A stretch of DNA of 64,000 nucleotides, from positions 1 to 64,000 of the forward strand of contig MCFL01000117.1 of assembly GCA_002102555.1 (NCBI GenBank), in the 5' to 3' direction. Positions within the stretch are counted from its first letter, which is position 1. Every line of letters starts with the position of its first letter. Made by a program: the position numbers and the translations under genes. The notes under the pieces are model-generated. The model had not been told where the DNA came from, did no database searches, and saw only the letters and a list, made by a program, of their open reading frames with translations. Shown here piece by piece: positions 1-9,172 of the stretch. The stretch comes from Catenaria anguillulae PL171. Its lineage: Eukaryota; Blastocladiomycota; Blastocladiomycetes; Blastocladiales; Catenariaceae.

Positions 1-1235
1 GCAATGGCAACAATCTGCACGAGAGCGGGTGCAAGTTGGGGAATGCTGTCGCAGTGAACGTCAACCACGCACGCTGCCGTCACTCGGATCTTGGGCAAGC
101 TGATTAGTCGCTCGACCAGTGTTCTTGCAGACACACGTGCGCTGTCATCTTACGCGCCGTAGCAGCCCCAACACTTGATCTTTTTTTTTTTTTTAAATCG
201 CTATTACATGTATTAAAAACAGACATCAACACTTAGTGCTTTGTGAACGTTCGGAGGAGGAAGGATAGAGGTCCAAATACACCCATAGAAATGGCAAAAG
301 CAAGTAGGATTGAGTGCAAGCAATTGGTAATCGGGCACAGGCCATGGTGCGATTGGGGATGGGGAAAATGGAATGGGAATTGGGATGCGAAATAAGATGA
401 GCAAAAGGGGAGAGAGGATAATAAAAGGAAGTTGGATGAGACACAGAAGAGGTGAACATGGGATGGGGAAAAGCAAGAAGGATAAGAACAAGAGAATACA
501 GATGGAGCCACTTTGAGACTGCTCAAAATTCAATGAACAAGAAGAGGAAAAGCCAACTGGACATAGCCTCAACAATCAGGCACGAGAGATACAGAAGGCT
601 GTGGGAAGGAGGTTAATCAAATCAGAGAAAAGAGAGTTGCAGAAGCAGGACAAGGATAAACTGATAGGGAATGGATCGTCTCTTGGAGCAAGGGTTGGAA
701 AGGTTGCCAATCAGGTCAGTAATGAAGAGCAGCAGGTGAATGAGAAGGAACAAAAGCGTGGTGGGGACCCATTTGTACCCAAGGCGGGTTGCAAAGCGAT
801 GCCGAGACTCTGAGAAGCCAATCTGGGTGTTTGCCAATCCGGGAAACGCGCCATGGGCTCGTCATTCGCCCATCGAGACTGGTGCTATTGAATCTGATGC
901 TGAGCCAAGCAATGGACCCGATCCTACATGCACCTCGTGGACAAAGTGTGAGGCTGCATGTGGCAAACAAAGCATTGGGGGCTTTTGAATTGGTGCAGCC
1001 TGCACCAGGCAGCAGCCCCAACACTTGATCATGCACGTCTAGCCGGCACATCCAGAGAAAGTCGGCAAGCGCTGGGCATCTGAACCAGTGCCGTTGATCG
1101 TCAAGCGCACCACAAAGCACGCAATTCGGGGATGGTACCTGGCCCGGCCAATACTTGTGGAGATCCCAGTTGCTCTTGTTTCTTGACCTTGAGCTTCCCT
1201 TGTTGGATTCACGTCTTAATGCATGCAGTAGCAAT
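1..1235 (-). mobile_element. LINE-1-type family fragment, split by a second copy
   Basis: This is a 3' part of a non-LTR element of the same family as the complete copy at 7238-15191, here called family 1. The minus-strand translation of 1031-1200 gives a C-x2-C-x7-H-x4-C zinc motif (CVLCGALDDQRHWFRC), near-identical to the C-terminal zinc motif of the complete copy. The translation of 1-160 matches the sequence that follows it (TLVERL, TAACVV). The two parts are separated by an inserted relative at 181-1011, flanked by the 19-bp duplication GCAGCCCCAACACTTGATC at 162-180 and 1012-1030. The 5' end is truncated somewhere near 1200-1235. The 3' end lies beyond the window start. Confidence 0.8.
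181..1011 (-). mobile_element. 5'-truncated family-1 LINE copy nested in another copy
   Basis: An 830-bp minus-strand insertion ends in a poly(A) tail, seen as a T run at 181-195. It is bounded by 19-bp direct repeats. Its translated 5' part (RHRFATRLG) resembles the extreme C-terminus of family-1 ORF2 (RQRFATCVG). The bases before the A tail (AATACATGTAATAGCGAT) resemble the 3' end of the complete copy (AATACATGTGGTAGTGAC). The rest is 3' untranslated sequence. Long apparent ORFs in this AT-poor stretch are not supported by homology or codon pattern. Confidence 0.8.
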
Positions 1236-1251
1236 TAAAAAAAAAAAAGAG

Positions 1252-1490
1252 AAGCGAGATCCGTTGACAAGCTGCTCACCGGCAATGGTGGTCGACTTGT
1301 ACTTGCGCTTGAGGTGCTCAAGGGCGGCATCTTGATTGACAGAGTGGGGGATGGGCCCTACCCAAGCCATGAACGGCGACGCCAGGGCGACAACATCCAT
1401 GACATTGGACGTGGTGATCATATTGTGTACACGGATAGGGGTTGCGGGGGGCTTGCTGAGTTGATTGCTTAAAGTTAAATGTCTTGGCAT
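1252..1490 (-). other. Unassigned coding-like fragment
   Basis: The minus strand carries about 75 codons without a stop, with third positions rich in G and C as in host genes (...MITTSNVMDVVALASPF... and ALEHLKRKYKSTTIAGEQL). It matches none of the element proteins in this window. It sits between a family-1 LINE fragment and a family-2 LINE fragment, and a 12-base A run at about 1237-1248 (plus strand) marks its low-coordinate edge. It may be a captured exon or part of an element not otherwise present. I do not recognise it. Confidence 0.35.
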
Positions 1491-1526
1491 GCATAGAGTT
1501 GCCTAGTGAGTGGCTTCAGCAAGCCA

Positions 1527-2005
1527 ACAAATCCCTCCTCAGGCTTGGGCAACAGGCCTCTTTCCATGCCTCCGGCACCTGTTCCTGCTCCAAGCACGCA
1601 GTGCACAAAGCGGCAAGCACCTCAAGACACTCTGGGCCCGATTCGCGGATCATGCGCATTGTGATTTGACTCACGCCAGGTGCCTTGTCGATGCCCACTG
1701 AGCTCAGTGCCGCCTGCAATTCCTCGACCATGACAGCGACCATGACACCTGCCCACACCTCAGGCAGAATCTTGTTGTGCAACTTGGGTGACCACGCTTT
1801 GGTCCAATAGGCATCAAAGCCCTCGGGATCAAACACTTCACCCTTGAAGCTGACAGACATGAGCACGGCAATCTGTGTGATGATGTTGTCTGGGTCGAAC
1901 GACAGACGGTCGCCATCCCGGACCAAGTCAACAGCCAAGACAGGTCAAGTGCCGTCAAAGATCCGGCAAACAAGGTCAGCAATGGTATGCAGAGCAGCCT
2001 CGATC
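1527..2005 (-). mobile_element. Family-2 LINE fragment (start of RT domain)
   Basis: Minus-strand translation gives RDGDRLSFDPDN, FKGEVFDPEGFDAYW, GIDKAPGVSQITMRMIRESGPECLE and LLPKPEEGFVGL. These are nearly identical to the ORF2 segment of the full-length family-2 LINE at about 29700-30150. Its 5' edge abuts the 15-mer AGAGCCTTTGTAGCT at 2006. Its 3' half is missing and is replaced by the unassigned sequence at 1252-1526. The reading frame is no longer continuous. Confidence 0.85.
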
Positions 2006-2020
2006 AGAGCCTTTGTAGCT
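2006..2020 (+). repeat. tRNA-Thr target 15-mer, copy 1
   Basis: AGAGCCTTTGTAGCT is identical to the bases spanning -3 to +12 of the tRNA-Thr gene at 33651. It separates a 5'-truncated family-2 LINE (left) from the 3' end of a minus-strand SINE (right). It is best read as a target-site duplication. Confidence 0.85.
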
Positions 2021-2475
2021 TTCAGGTAATGTATTGTAGTGACTTAACACAAGCATGGGGGGAGCCGCTGGCGTCATTTCGACCAACCCCCAACATACAG
2101 ACCAGGGACAATATCCACACACACAAGCCAGAGTTGGATGCATACCCACGAAATGGCAGCTGGACTTACTTGAACTTGATAGGCTTGGCACCAGTCCAAC
2201 ACATATCAACCACCTTCTCCTTGGAACACGCAGATCTGGCGGCCTGGGTTTGATTCTTGGACAACTCAATTGGGCAGGATCCACCCTGGACAGCTTGGAC
2301 CCAATTGACCAATGGGAGGCTTGAGCAGGCAAGCCAAGCCGAAATCCTTACTCAAACTGTGGCCGAGGACTATGCACGAAACAGCATGCATACCTAAAGT
2401 GCTGCCCGCGGGGTTCGAACCCAAACCTTCGCAGTGGACACCCAGCGCCTCAACCACTGGGCCACGACAGCCCAC
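2021..2475 (-). mobile_element. tRNA-derived SINE, copy 1
   Basis: A 455-bp minus-strand element starts at 2475 with a tRNA-like head. The pol III A box TGGCCCAGTGG is at 2454-2464 and the B box GGTTCGAACCC at 2411-2421, 32 bp apart. The body contains an unrelated roughly 340-bp region. The 3' end reads CAATACATTACCTGAA, close to the last bases of the family-2 LINE (CAATACAATACCGAT). Both ends abut AGAGCCTTTGTAGCT. A second copy, SINE 2, is split by the copia element. Copy 1 has lost many CpG sites still present in copy 2 and therefore looks older or more heavily methylated. Confidence 0.85.
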
Positions 2476-2490
2476 AGAGCCTTTGTAGCT
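2476..2490 (+). repeat. tRNA-Thr target 15-mer, copy 2
   Basis: AGAGCCTTTGTAGCT lies between the head of SINE copy 1 and the 3' end of a truncated family-2 LINE. With copy 3 at 16967 it forms the duplication around that LINE. The shared stretch is 17 bp (CAGAGCCTTTGTAGCTT). Confidence 0.85.
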
Positions 2491-2657
2491 TATCAGTATT
2501 GTATTGAAATTGAAGAATTCTGACTCACGTGCAAGAAAAAATTACAACAACAAATCAGGACCAGACACTGTATGCACCCAACGCCAATACGGAGGTTCAG
2601 ATCGAGCCAAAAGTGGTGTGCTGACCAATCGCCGGAAGGCATGTTGTTGGGCATTGC

Positions 2658-2830
2658 TGTAACGAGGCGGAGATGTGAGCGGAGATCTGGTCTAGGCCGA
2701 GTGCATGGAGTGGCGAATGTAATATGTATATGGATAGATAAAACACTGACAAAGAGAATACAGATGGTATGATGATGGAAACACATGAGAAAGGAGTAGA
2801 GAACAAGAGAACGACTCGTCACATGTGACA
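2658..2830 (-). repeat. Chromovirus 3' LTR
   Basis: A 173-bp terminal repeat, the partner of 16675-16847. The left flank ATTGC matches the right flank of the other LTR. Confidence 0.93.
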
Positions 2831-5800
2831 CTACCTCCCCTTCCCCCTCCAATTCCGCGAGCTCTTGGCATTTGGTGCTGTGAGCAGAGTGTTGTGCGGG
2901 CCAGGCTTGTCCGGGTACTTGGCATGGTACTCATCCAACAACCCCAACCTCGTCTCACCGTCGTCCACGTGGGCAATGGGCACCCACTGCAAGTCGGATA
3001 CATCATACCCGCACCATTTGATGAGGTATTGGAGCCGCGGCGGGTGGTGGCGCGTCCATTTTGAGTCCAGGACCGCCTCGACCTCGTGCTCCTCATGATC
3101 ATCAACCTGCACTGGCGGCGGCGGGGGTGGGTTTCGGCCAGGAAAGTCAGCTGCGTTGGGCTCGGTCCAGGGCTTGACCTTAGAGACGTGGAAGACAGGG
3201 TGCACGCGGTCGAGGCCCTCAGGCAGATCGAGCTCGACGGCAACATTGGAAATGACGCGCTTGATGATGATAGGTTGTGACCAGCGGAAATCAAGCTTGC
3301 CGGATGGGCGCGTGGTCGAGATATCACGAATCGAGAGCAAAACCTTGTCACCTACCGCATACGCGGGGGCGGCACGGCAATGGCGGTCGGCAAACTTCTT
3401 GTAGGCAGCCTTGGCCTTGTCAATCTGGGCGCAGACTGTGCTTTGGACTTGGTGGATCCGGGCAAGCAACTCATCGAGCCCGAGCGGCGGGTTTGCAGGG
3501 GCTGGGGCGACGTCAAAGCGCGGCTCGTAGCCGTACAAGGCCATGAATGGTGACACGCCCGTGGATTCGTGGACAGCGCTGTTGAGCGCCATTTCAGTGT
3601 ACAGGATCCAATCCGCCCAATCGTCTTGCTGGTAGTCGAGGAAAATGCGCCAGTATCCCTCCACCTATTGGTTGACCCGCTCGGTTTGGCCATCAGTCTC
3701 AGGGTGGAATGCCGTGGAGCGCTTGGGCTTGATCTTGAGAGCGGTGAGGAGAGCGTCCCAGAATGAGGAGGTGAACTGGGAACCGCGGTCGGAGACAATG
3801 TCGTCGGGTAGACCATGGTAGCGCACAACCTGGGTGAGGAATGCGAGCGCGGTGTCAGCCGAGGAAGGGAGCGCCGGGAGCAGGATGAGGCGCGTCATCT
3901 TGGTGAATCGGCACACGACAACGAGGAGGCATGTGTTACCGTTGCTTGGCGGCAAATCGGTGATGAAATCCATGGATGTCAAGGACCATGGCCGAGAAGG
4001 CGTTGGGAGCGGTTGAAGCTCGCCATGCGGGTGTTGGCGTGAGGGCTTGGTTCGGGCGCACGGCAAACACGATTGGACAAACTTGCGGTTGTCTTTGGCC
4101 ATGCCTGGCCACCAGTAGTTGCGGCGGAGGCGGTGGAGCGACTTGCGGATACCGAAGTGGCCACCAATCGGGTCGTCGTGGGCTTCTTGGAGGGCAAGTG
4201 TACGACATGCTCCAACCGGCAAGTACACCTGGTCGCCATGCCAAACCAATCCATTGGCCACCTGGAACTGCTTATGCTTGGCTGGGTCCTTCAACACCTT
4301 TTGCACAAACTGGTCGCTCGCCCCCTCCTCCCTCGTGCGCTCCGCAAGCGCGGATTCAGGGTGGGGCGCAATCTCGACGGCGGCCAAGACAACGCGAGGC
4401 CAGCGAGCAAATACGGCGTTGTCAAACATGGGCAGGTCGGCAAGTAGGTCGAGGGCGGCAAGCTCCACAGCCGCTGGTGAGGGGAACACCCGGGGCGGCA
4501 GCACGGCATGGCCTCGGTCTGGCTGGGCGGCGTCGAGGTAGTCGGGCTGGCGCGAGAGCGCATCGGCTCGCCCATTGGCTGCTCCCTGAACGTATGTGAG
4601 TTCAAAATCGAAGCGAGAGAAAAAGAGGGACCAGCGAGCCAGGCGGCCGTTGGAAACTGTGAGGGAACGGAGTTGCTCAAGGTTGCGGTGGTCGGTGCTG
4701 ACATGGACAGTGTGTCGCGCACCTTCAAGGTGATGACGCCATACCTCAAATGCGGTCTTGACAGCCAGCAACTCCTTTTCGAGCACATCGTAGTTGTGCT
4801 CGGCTGGGGACAGGGACCAGGAATGGAATGTGACGGGTCGACGGTGGCCTTGGTCATCCTTTTGCGCGAGCATACAACCAACTGCGGCGTCAGACGCGTC
4901 TGTTTTGATGAAGAATGGTTTGGACGGGTCGGGATGAGCAAGAATTGAGCCAGCGGCAAAGGAATCCTTGAGGGCGAGGAACGCGCTCGATGCTGCATCA
5001 GACCAGGACCAGGGCACGTCCTTTTTGAGGAGGTCGTGGAGTGGGCAGGCTGTCTTGGCAAAGTTGTCTATGAATGTACGGTAGTAGTTGACAAAACCGA
5101 TAAACTTTTGCAACTCCTTGACCGAGGTTGGTGCCGGCCAGGACAAAATGGAGTCGAGCTTGGTTCGGTTCATCTCAATGCCTTCCGCCGACACGCAGTG
5201 CCTGAGCCAGTCGACCCAGTCAGCGCGGAACATGCACTTTGGGAGCTTGCAAAACAAACTGTGAGCGCGCAGGCGGGTTAGCACCTCACATACCAACCGG
5301 TCATGCTCCTCATCCGACTCGGCGTAAATCAAGATGTCGTCCAAATACACCAAGACGCCGCGGTCAATCAAGTCTGACAACACCTCGTTCATGAACGCTT
5401 GGAATGTGGCGGGTGCATTGGCCAATCCGAACGGCATGCCGAGCCACTCGAAATGGCCGTAGCGCGTGCGGAACGCCGTCTTCCACTTGTCCCCTTTTCG
5501 GATCCGCAGCAAGTGGTAGGCGCGGAAAAGGTCGAGCACTGTGAATCATTTAGCGCCGGCAACACGGTCAAGCATCTCGGAAATGAGCGGCAAGGTGCCA
5601 CGGTGCTTGATGCTGACCTTGTTGAGCGCCTGGTAATCCATGCACAGGCGGCGGGTGCCGTCCTTCTTGGGCACAAACATGACGGGCGCGCCTGCAGGTG
5701 AGCGCGATTCGCGGATGAAGCCACGGGCGAGATGTTTGTCGAGCGTTTGGTGTAGCTCGTCGAGCTCGGGCTGTGAAAGTGAGTAAATGGGGAGTAAGGG

Positions 5801-7219
5801 CGGGGCTGCGCCGTTGACAAGATTGATGGGGAGGTCATGATGGCGGTGGTGTGGGAGCGCATCGGCAGCTTTCAAGTCAAACACATCCGCAAACTCGCTG
5901 AACTCGGGCGGGAGCTCACCCACCGTACCACCACCTGCACACACCGCAGCCGAATTGTCCTCGTCAACCATGATCTCAGGCCAAGCATCGGCATCGTCAC
6001 GAACATGAGCTGCGGCGAGCTGGACATCGCTGCGGGAACACGGTTTTGGTTGACAAAATGATCCGCACTTGGCCTGTGCCGGGAATTGAAGCGTTGGCGC
6101 CTTCCAGTCGATGGTCGGGTTGGCGGCCTTGAGCCAGTCGAGACCCAGAATGACTTGATACGAGCTCTCAGGTAGGACAAAGAATGTGACCGGCCGGCAA
6201 TGCGCGCAAGGAACTGCGGCAACTGGTTTAGGGTGGATGCGGCGGTGTCAAAAATGCTGCCGGTGCGGTTCCGGGCGTTGGCACGGGCCGAACTTGTGCC
6301 TGGGCGGCAGGTCTGAGCCGTGGCAGTTGACCATGCCGTTGAGTGTCTCCTTGAGCGCAGTAGCACTGCGAGAGTCAGGGGATGAATGCGGTGCACAGGA
6401 CGGGACGATGAGGTTGGCCGTGACCGAGTGAGTAATGCGTGCAATAATGCCACCGCTGCGTACATGGGTGACGGTCCGCGGCGAATCCAACTGGTCAAGT
6501 TTGAAACCAGCGCGCAGTGCGAAATCGCAATCAATGAAGCACTGCGGGGCACCGTTGTCAATCATGGACGCGACCGGCACAGTGCGTAAACGAGAGGTCG
6601 TCCCCGGTGAGGGGGCAGCTAGTTGAGGGACGGAAAGGAACGATGGGAGGATTACCTTGTCATTTGTTTCAGTGGCACAGGCACAAGAGGTATCAGGCAA
6701 GGCGCAAGAACAAGCAGAAGAGTGATGTAATTCGTTAGGAACAACAGTGGGCGATGTACAAGAGGTTGAGCGAGAATCCATGTTCAGGGAGGCGAGGTTC
6801 GGAATGGCAGCTGTTGGTGCGACAGCGGGGGCCGGCGGCGTCAGTACTACAGGAACAGAGGGATGGGCGGGAGATGGGGGATGGTGGGTACAATCGTCAA
6901 TATCACAATCTACTGAATCCGGAACCAAGCAGCGGGATACATCCTGCACAGTGTCTGCAACCTGGGAGGGTGGGGCAGGTGCTGGCGAGGCGCACTGCCC
7001 CCTTAGGCGTTTCCCAGCTGGCGGTGTGTTGGGCAGTCTGCAGCATGAGCACCAACAGGGAATCCACAACCCAGGCACAGGTTGTGCTGGCATCGGTACT
7101 TGCGAAAATGGCGGTGGAGTTGGCCACGGTACACGGCGCGGGACTTGTCCTGGGCCTCCGCGTGCGAGCGGCAACGGAGGTTCAGGGTTGGGTTGTTGAG
7201 GCGCATAGCGTCCACCTCC

Positions 7220-7237
7220 ATAGGATCGTCCACATAC
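7220..7237 (+). repeat. Left target duplication of the complete family-1 LINE
   Basis: ATAGGATCGTCCACATAC (18 bp) recurs exactly at 15192-15209 after the LINE poly(A) tail. Both copies lie in the chromovirus gag region. Confidence 0.95.
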
Positions 7238-7327
7238 CCGGCGCCGCCCAACTTTTCCATGAATACACAATTGAAAGCCTGTGCAATTGCTTCAACAACA
7301 TCCGTACATCGATCTCTACTGCCCACC

Positions 7328-9172
7328 ATGGCCACCGACGCCGCCACCACGAGCGCTGGTGACCCGCCGCCGCCTGGATCGACCGCCAGCGACATTGAGA
7401 TGCCAGACGCCGATCAGCAACGCGATCACCAGCAACCCGACGCCACCGCCGACGGCGGCTTCACCCTTGTCCGTAGGCGCAACAAGAAGATTCGTAATGA
7501 GGCCCTTGCACAGCGCCGTGGTGATCAGCATGTCGATATCGGATCCGACAGCGATGAGTACAAAGAATATGCGGTCATTATTCCGATCCCTCCTGGTGAT
7601 CCGGCTGTTGGGTCTATTGGGCAAGCGGTCCGACTGGAGCTCCAAATGACGCAGATTCCGTTCATTGGGCTCTCCCCCCTCCACAAATTCCCCAAACCCG
7701 ACTCGCCGCAGGAAGCGATCTACAAGGTGGTGTTCAGTACCAGCGCCGCCCCACCCAACGTTCTTAATGTCCGCGGCATCGGATCCTGCCGTATCGAAAA
7801 ACACACCTGGGTCGAGGTGGACGGCCAAGCCAAACACCTCACCGCTTGGGCTGGCCCTGTGAGCCGTGGAGCATCCACCAAGGAATTGCGCGACCTTTTC
7901 AAGGCCCACACCGCTGTGCACAATATTTGCGGCTTCACCGAGGTGTACCGTTGGAGGTTTGCCAAGGTCTCCTTCCTCACAGAGGCTGACATGCAGGCAA
8001 CGTTGTCCACCTCTCTGCTCGTTTTCAAGCGCCAGCACACCTCGTTCTACGAGTCCCTCGAAGATTTCAAAAGTCAATACATGGATAAGGATCTTGGCAT
8101 CAAGATGGTTTGTGGCAAGGACGACCTGGCGGTCCTTACGACCATGGGCCCGAGCGGCAAAGTAGTGGCCGTCGACAATGCCCGCGCGCGTGATTTCTCT
8201 TTTGTCGTGTGGCGTGCAGCAAACGCTGTGGAGCTCCGGAAGATGACGCAGGCCGGAAACAAGGTCAATGTGAATGGTGTGCCCGTGCTTCTCTACCCGC
8301 GGACTGCGCGACTCTGCTTTGCATGTGGCTCGCAGGAACACACCCGGGTGCAATGCAAGGCTCTCAAAGACTGGCGCGCGAGTGAGCATGCCAAGAAGGG
8401 ACAGGCGGCGCAACGTGGCGCCCACCAAGGGAACAACAGCCGAGTGCAGCCCGGCCAGTCGTATGCCGCAGCCACGGGTGGGCAAGCCCAAGCGACGCCC
8501 GAGGGACCAGTCTTCAGACAAGTTGGAGGTCGTGAGGGTGGAGACGACCGACTCACCGCACTTGAGGCGGAAAACGCCGAACTCAAGGCAGCCTTGCGTG
8601 CAGCAAGGGAGGAGTCGGAGACGCAGACAAGCATTCTGGTCGCGCAGATGGCGGCCATGCAAAAGGAGCAAAGGGAGATGGTGGTGATGCTTGCAATGAT
8701 GGTGTCAGCGATGGCAGACGGGAGAATGGAGGAGGCCAAGGCAAAGGCGGTGACGTTCCTCGCCTCGGCGCAGACGCTGCAGGAAAAGGAGCACAGTAGA
8801 GCGTCCGACGGCGAGGCGGCGGCGATGGACATTGATGCTGAGCCGCCGGCTGGATCGAGGGATGTGCGATCGAAACAGGCTGCGAGGTCGGTGACCACAC
8901 GCCGGTCAGAGTCGGTTGACTCGGACTTGTCTGAAGAGGACCCGCGTGGACGGAAGCGCCAGAAAACGGGATCAGCGGCGGATGAGGGAGGTGATAGTTC
9001 GAGACACGACCGCGAATTGACACCGGTCCCGCCAGCACACCGTGCGGATGGACGTGGGGCCGTTGCACGAAGCAGAGACCGACTGCGACCACGGCAACAT
9101 GAAGCAGGTGACGCAGGTGGGGAGACGAGGGGGCCCGACAACCGAACGGCTGACATCCCCCGAGCCCAATGA
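7328..9172 (+). CDS. LINE family 1 ORF1 (gag-like, CCHC zinc knuckle)
   Basis: A 614-aa ORF1 protein, expected to bind element RNA and form the ribonucleoprotein. The ATG at 7328 has a good context (GCCCACCATGG). The frame is open further upstream, but that would extend into the flanking chromovirus DNA. A gag-type zinc knuckle CFACGSQEHTRVQC lies near residue 335. The C-terminal third is acidic and basic low-complexity sequence with a coiled-coil-like stretch (ALEAENAELKAALRAAREESETQ). The stop TGA overlaps the ORF2 start in CAATGATGG. Confidence 0.9.
   Translation: MATDAATTSAGDPPPPGSTASDIEMPDADQQRDHQQPDATADGGFTLVRRRNKKIRNEALAQRRGDQHVDIGSDSDEYKEYAVIIPIPPGDPAVGSIGQAVRLELQMTQIPFIGLSPLHKFPKPDSPQEAIYKVVFSTSAAPPNVLNVRGIGSCRIEKHTWVEVDGQAKHLTAWAGPVSRGASTKELRDLFKAHTAVHNICGFTEVYRWRFAKVSFLTEADMQATLSTSLLVFKRQHTSFYESLEDFKSQYMDKDLGIKMVCGKDDLAVLTTMGPSGKVVAVDNARARDFSFVVWRAANAVELRKMTQAGNKVNVNGVPVLLYPRTARLCFACGSQEHTRVQCKALKDWRASEHAKKGQAAQRGAHQGNNSRVQPGQSYAAATGGQAQATPEGPVFRQVGGREGGDDRLTALEAENAELKAALRAAREESETQTSILVAQMAAMQKEQREMVVMLAMMVSAMADGRMEEAKAKAVTFLASAQTLQEKEHSRASDGEAAAMDIDAEPPAGSRDVRSKQAARSVTTRRSESVDSDLSEEDPRGRKRQKTGSAADEGGDSSRHDRELTPVPPAHRADGRGAVARSRDRLRPRQHEAGDAGGETRGPDNRTADIPRAQ

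Noticed and set aside
213-575. A 120-codon minus-strand ORF with long hydrophobic runs, possible membrane protein
   Set aside because: It lies in the 3' UTR of a truncated LINE. The hydrophobicity comes from T/C-rich sequence, and overlapping frames look the same.
2400-2475. tRNA-like cloverleaf with perfect A and B boxes (also at 25275-25348 and 16455-16535)
   Set aside because: The anticodon arms do not pair properly and each is fused to a SINE body. They are SINE heads, not tRNA genes.
7003-7395. A possible zinc-binding host protein on the minus strand
   Set aside because: It straddles the LINE/chromovirus junction. The Cys-rich part belongs to the chromovirus gag region and the rest is antisense LINE leader.
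7316-8671. A 451-codon antisense ORF opposite LINE ORF1
   Set aside because: It mirrors a GC-rich coding strand. The sense frame has the zinc knuckle and correct element position.
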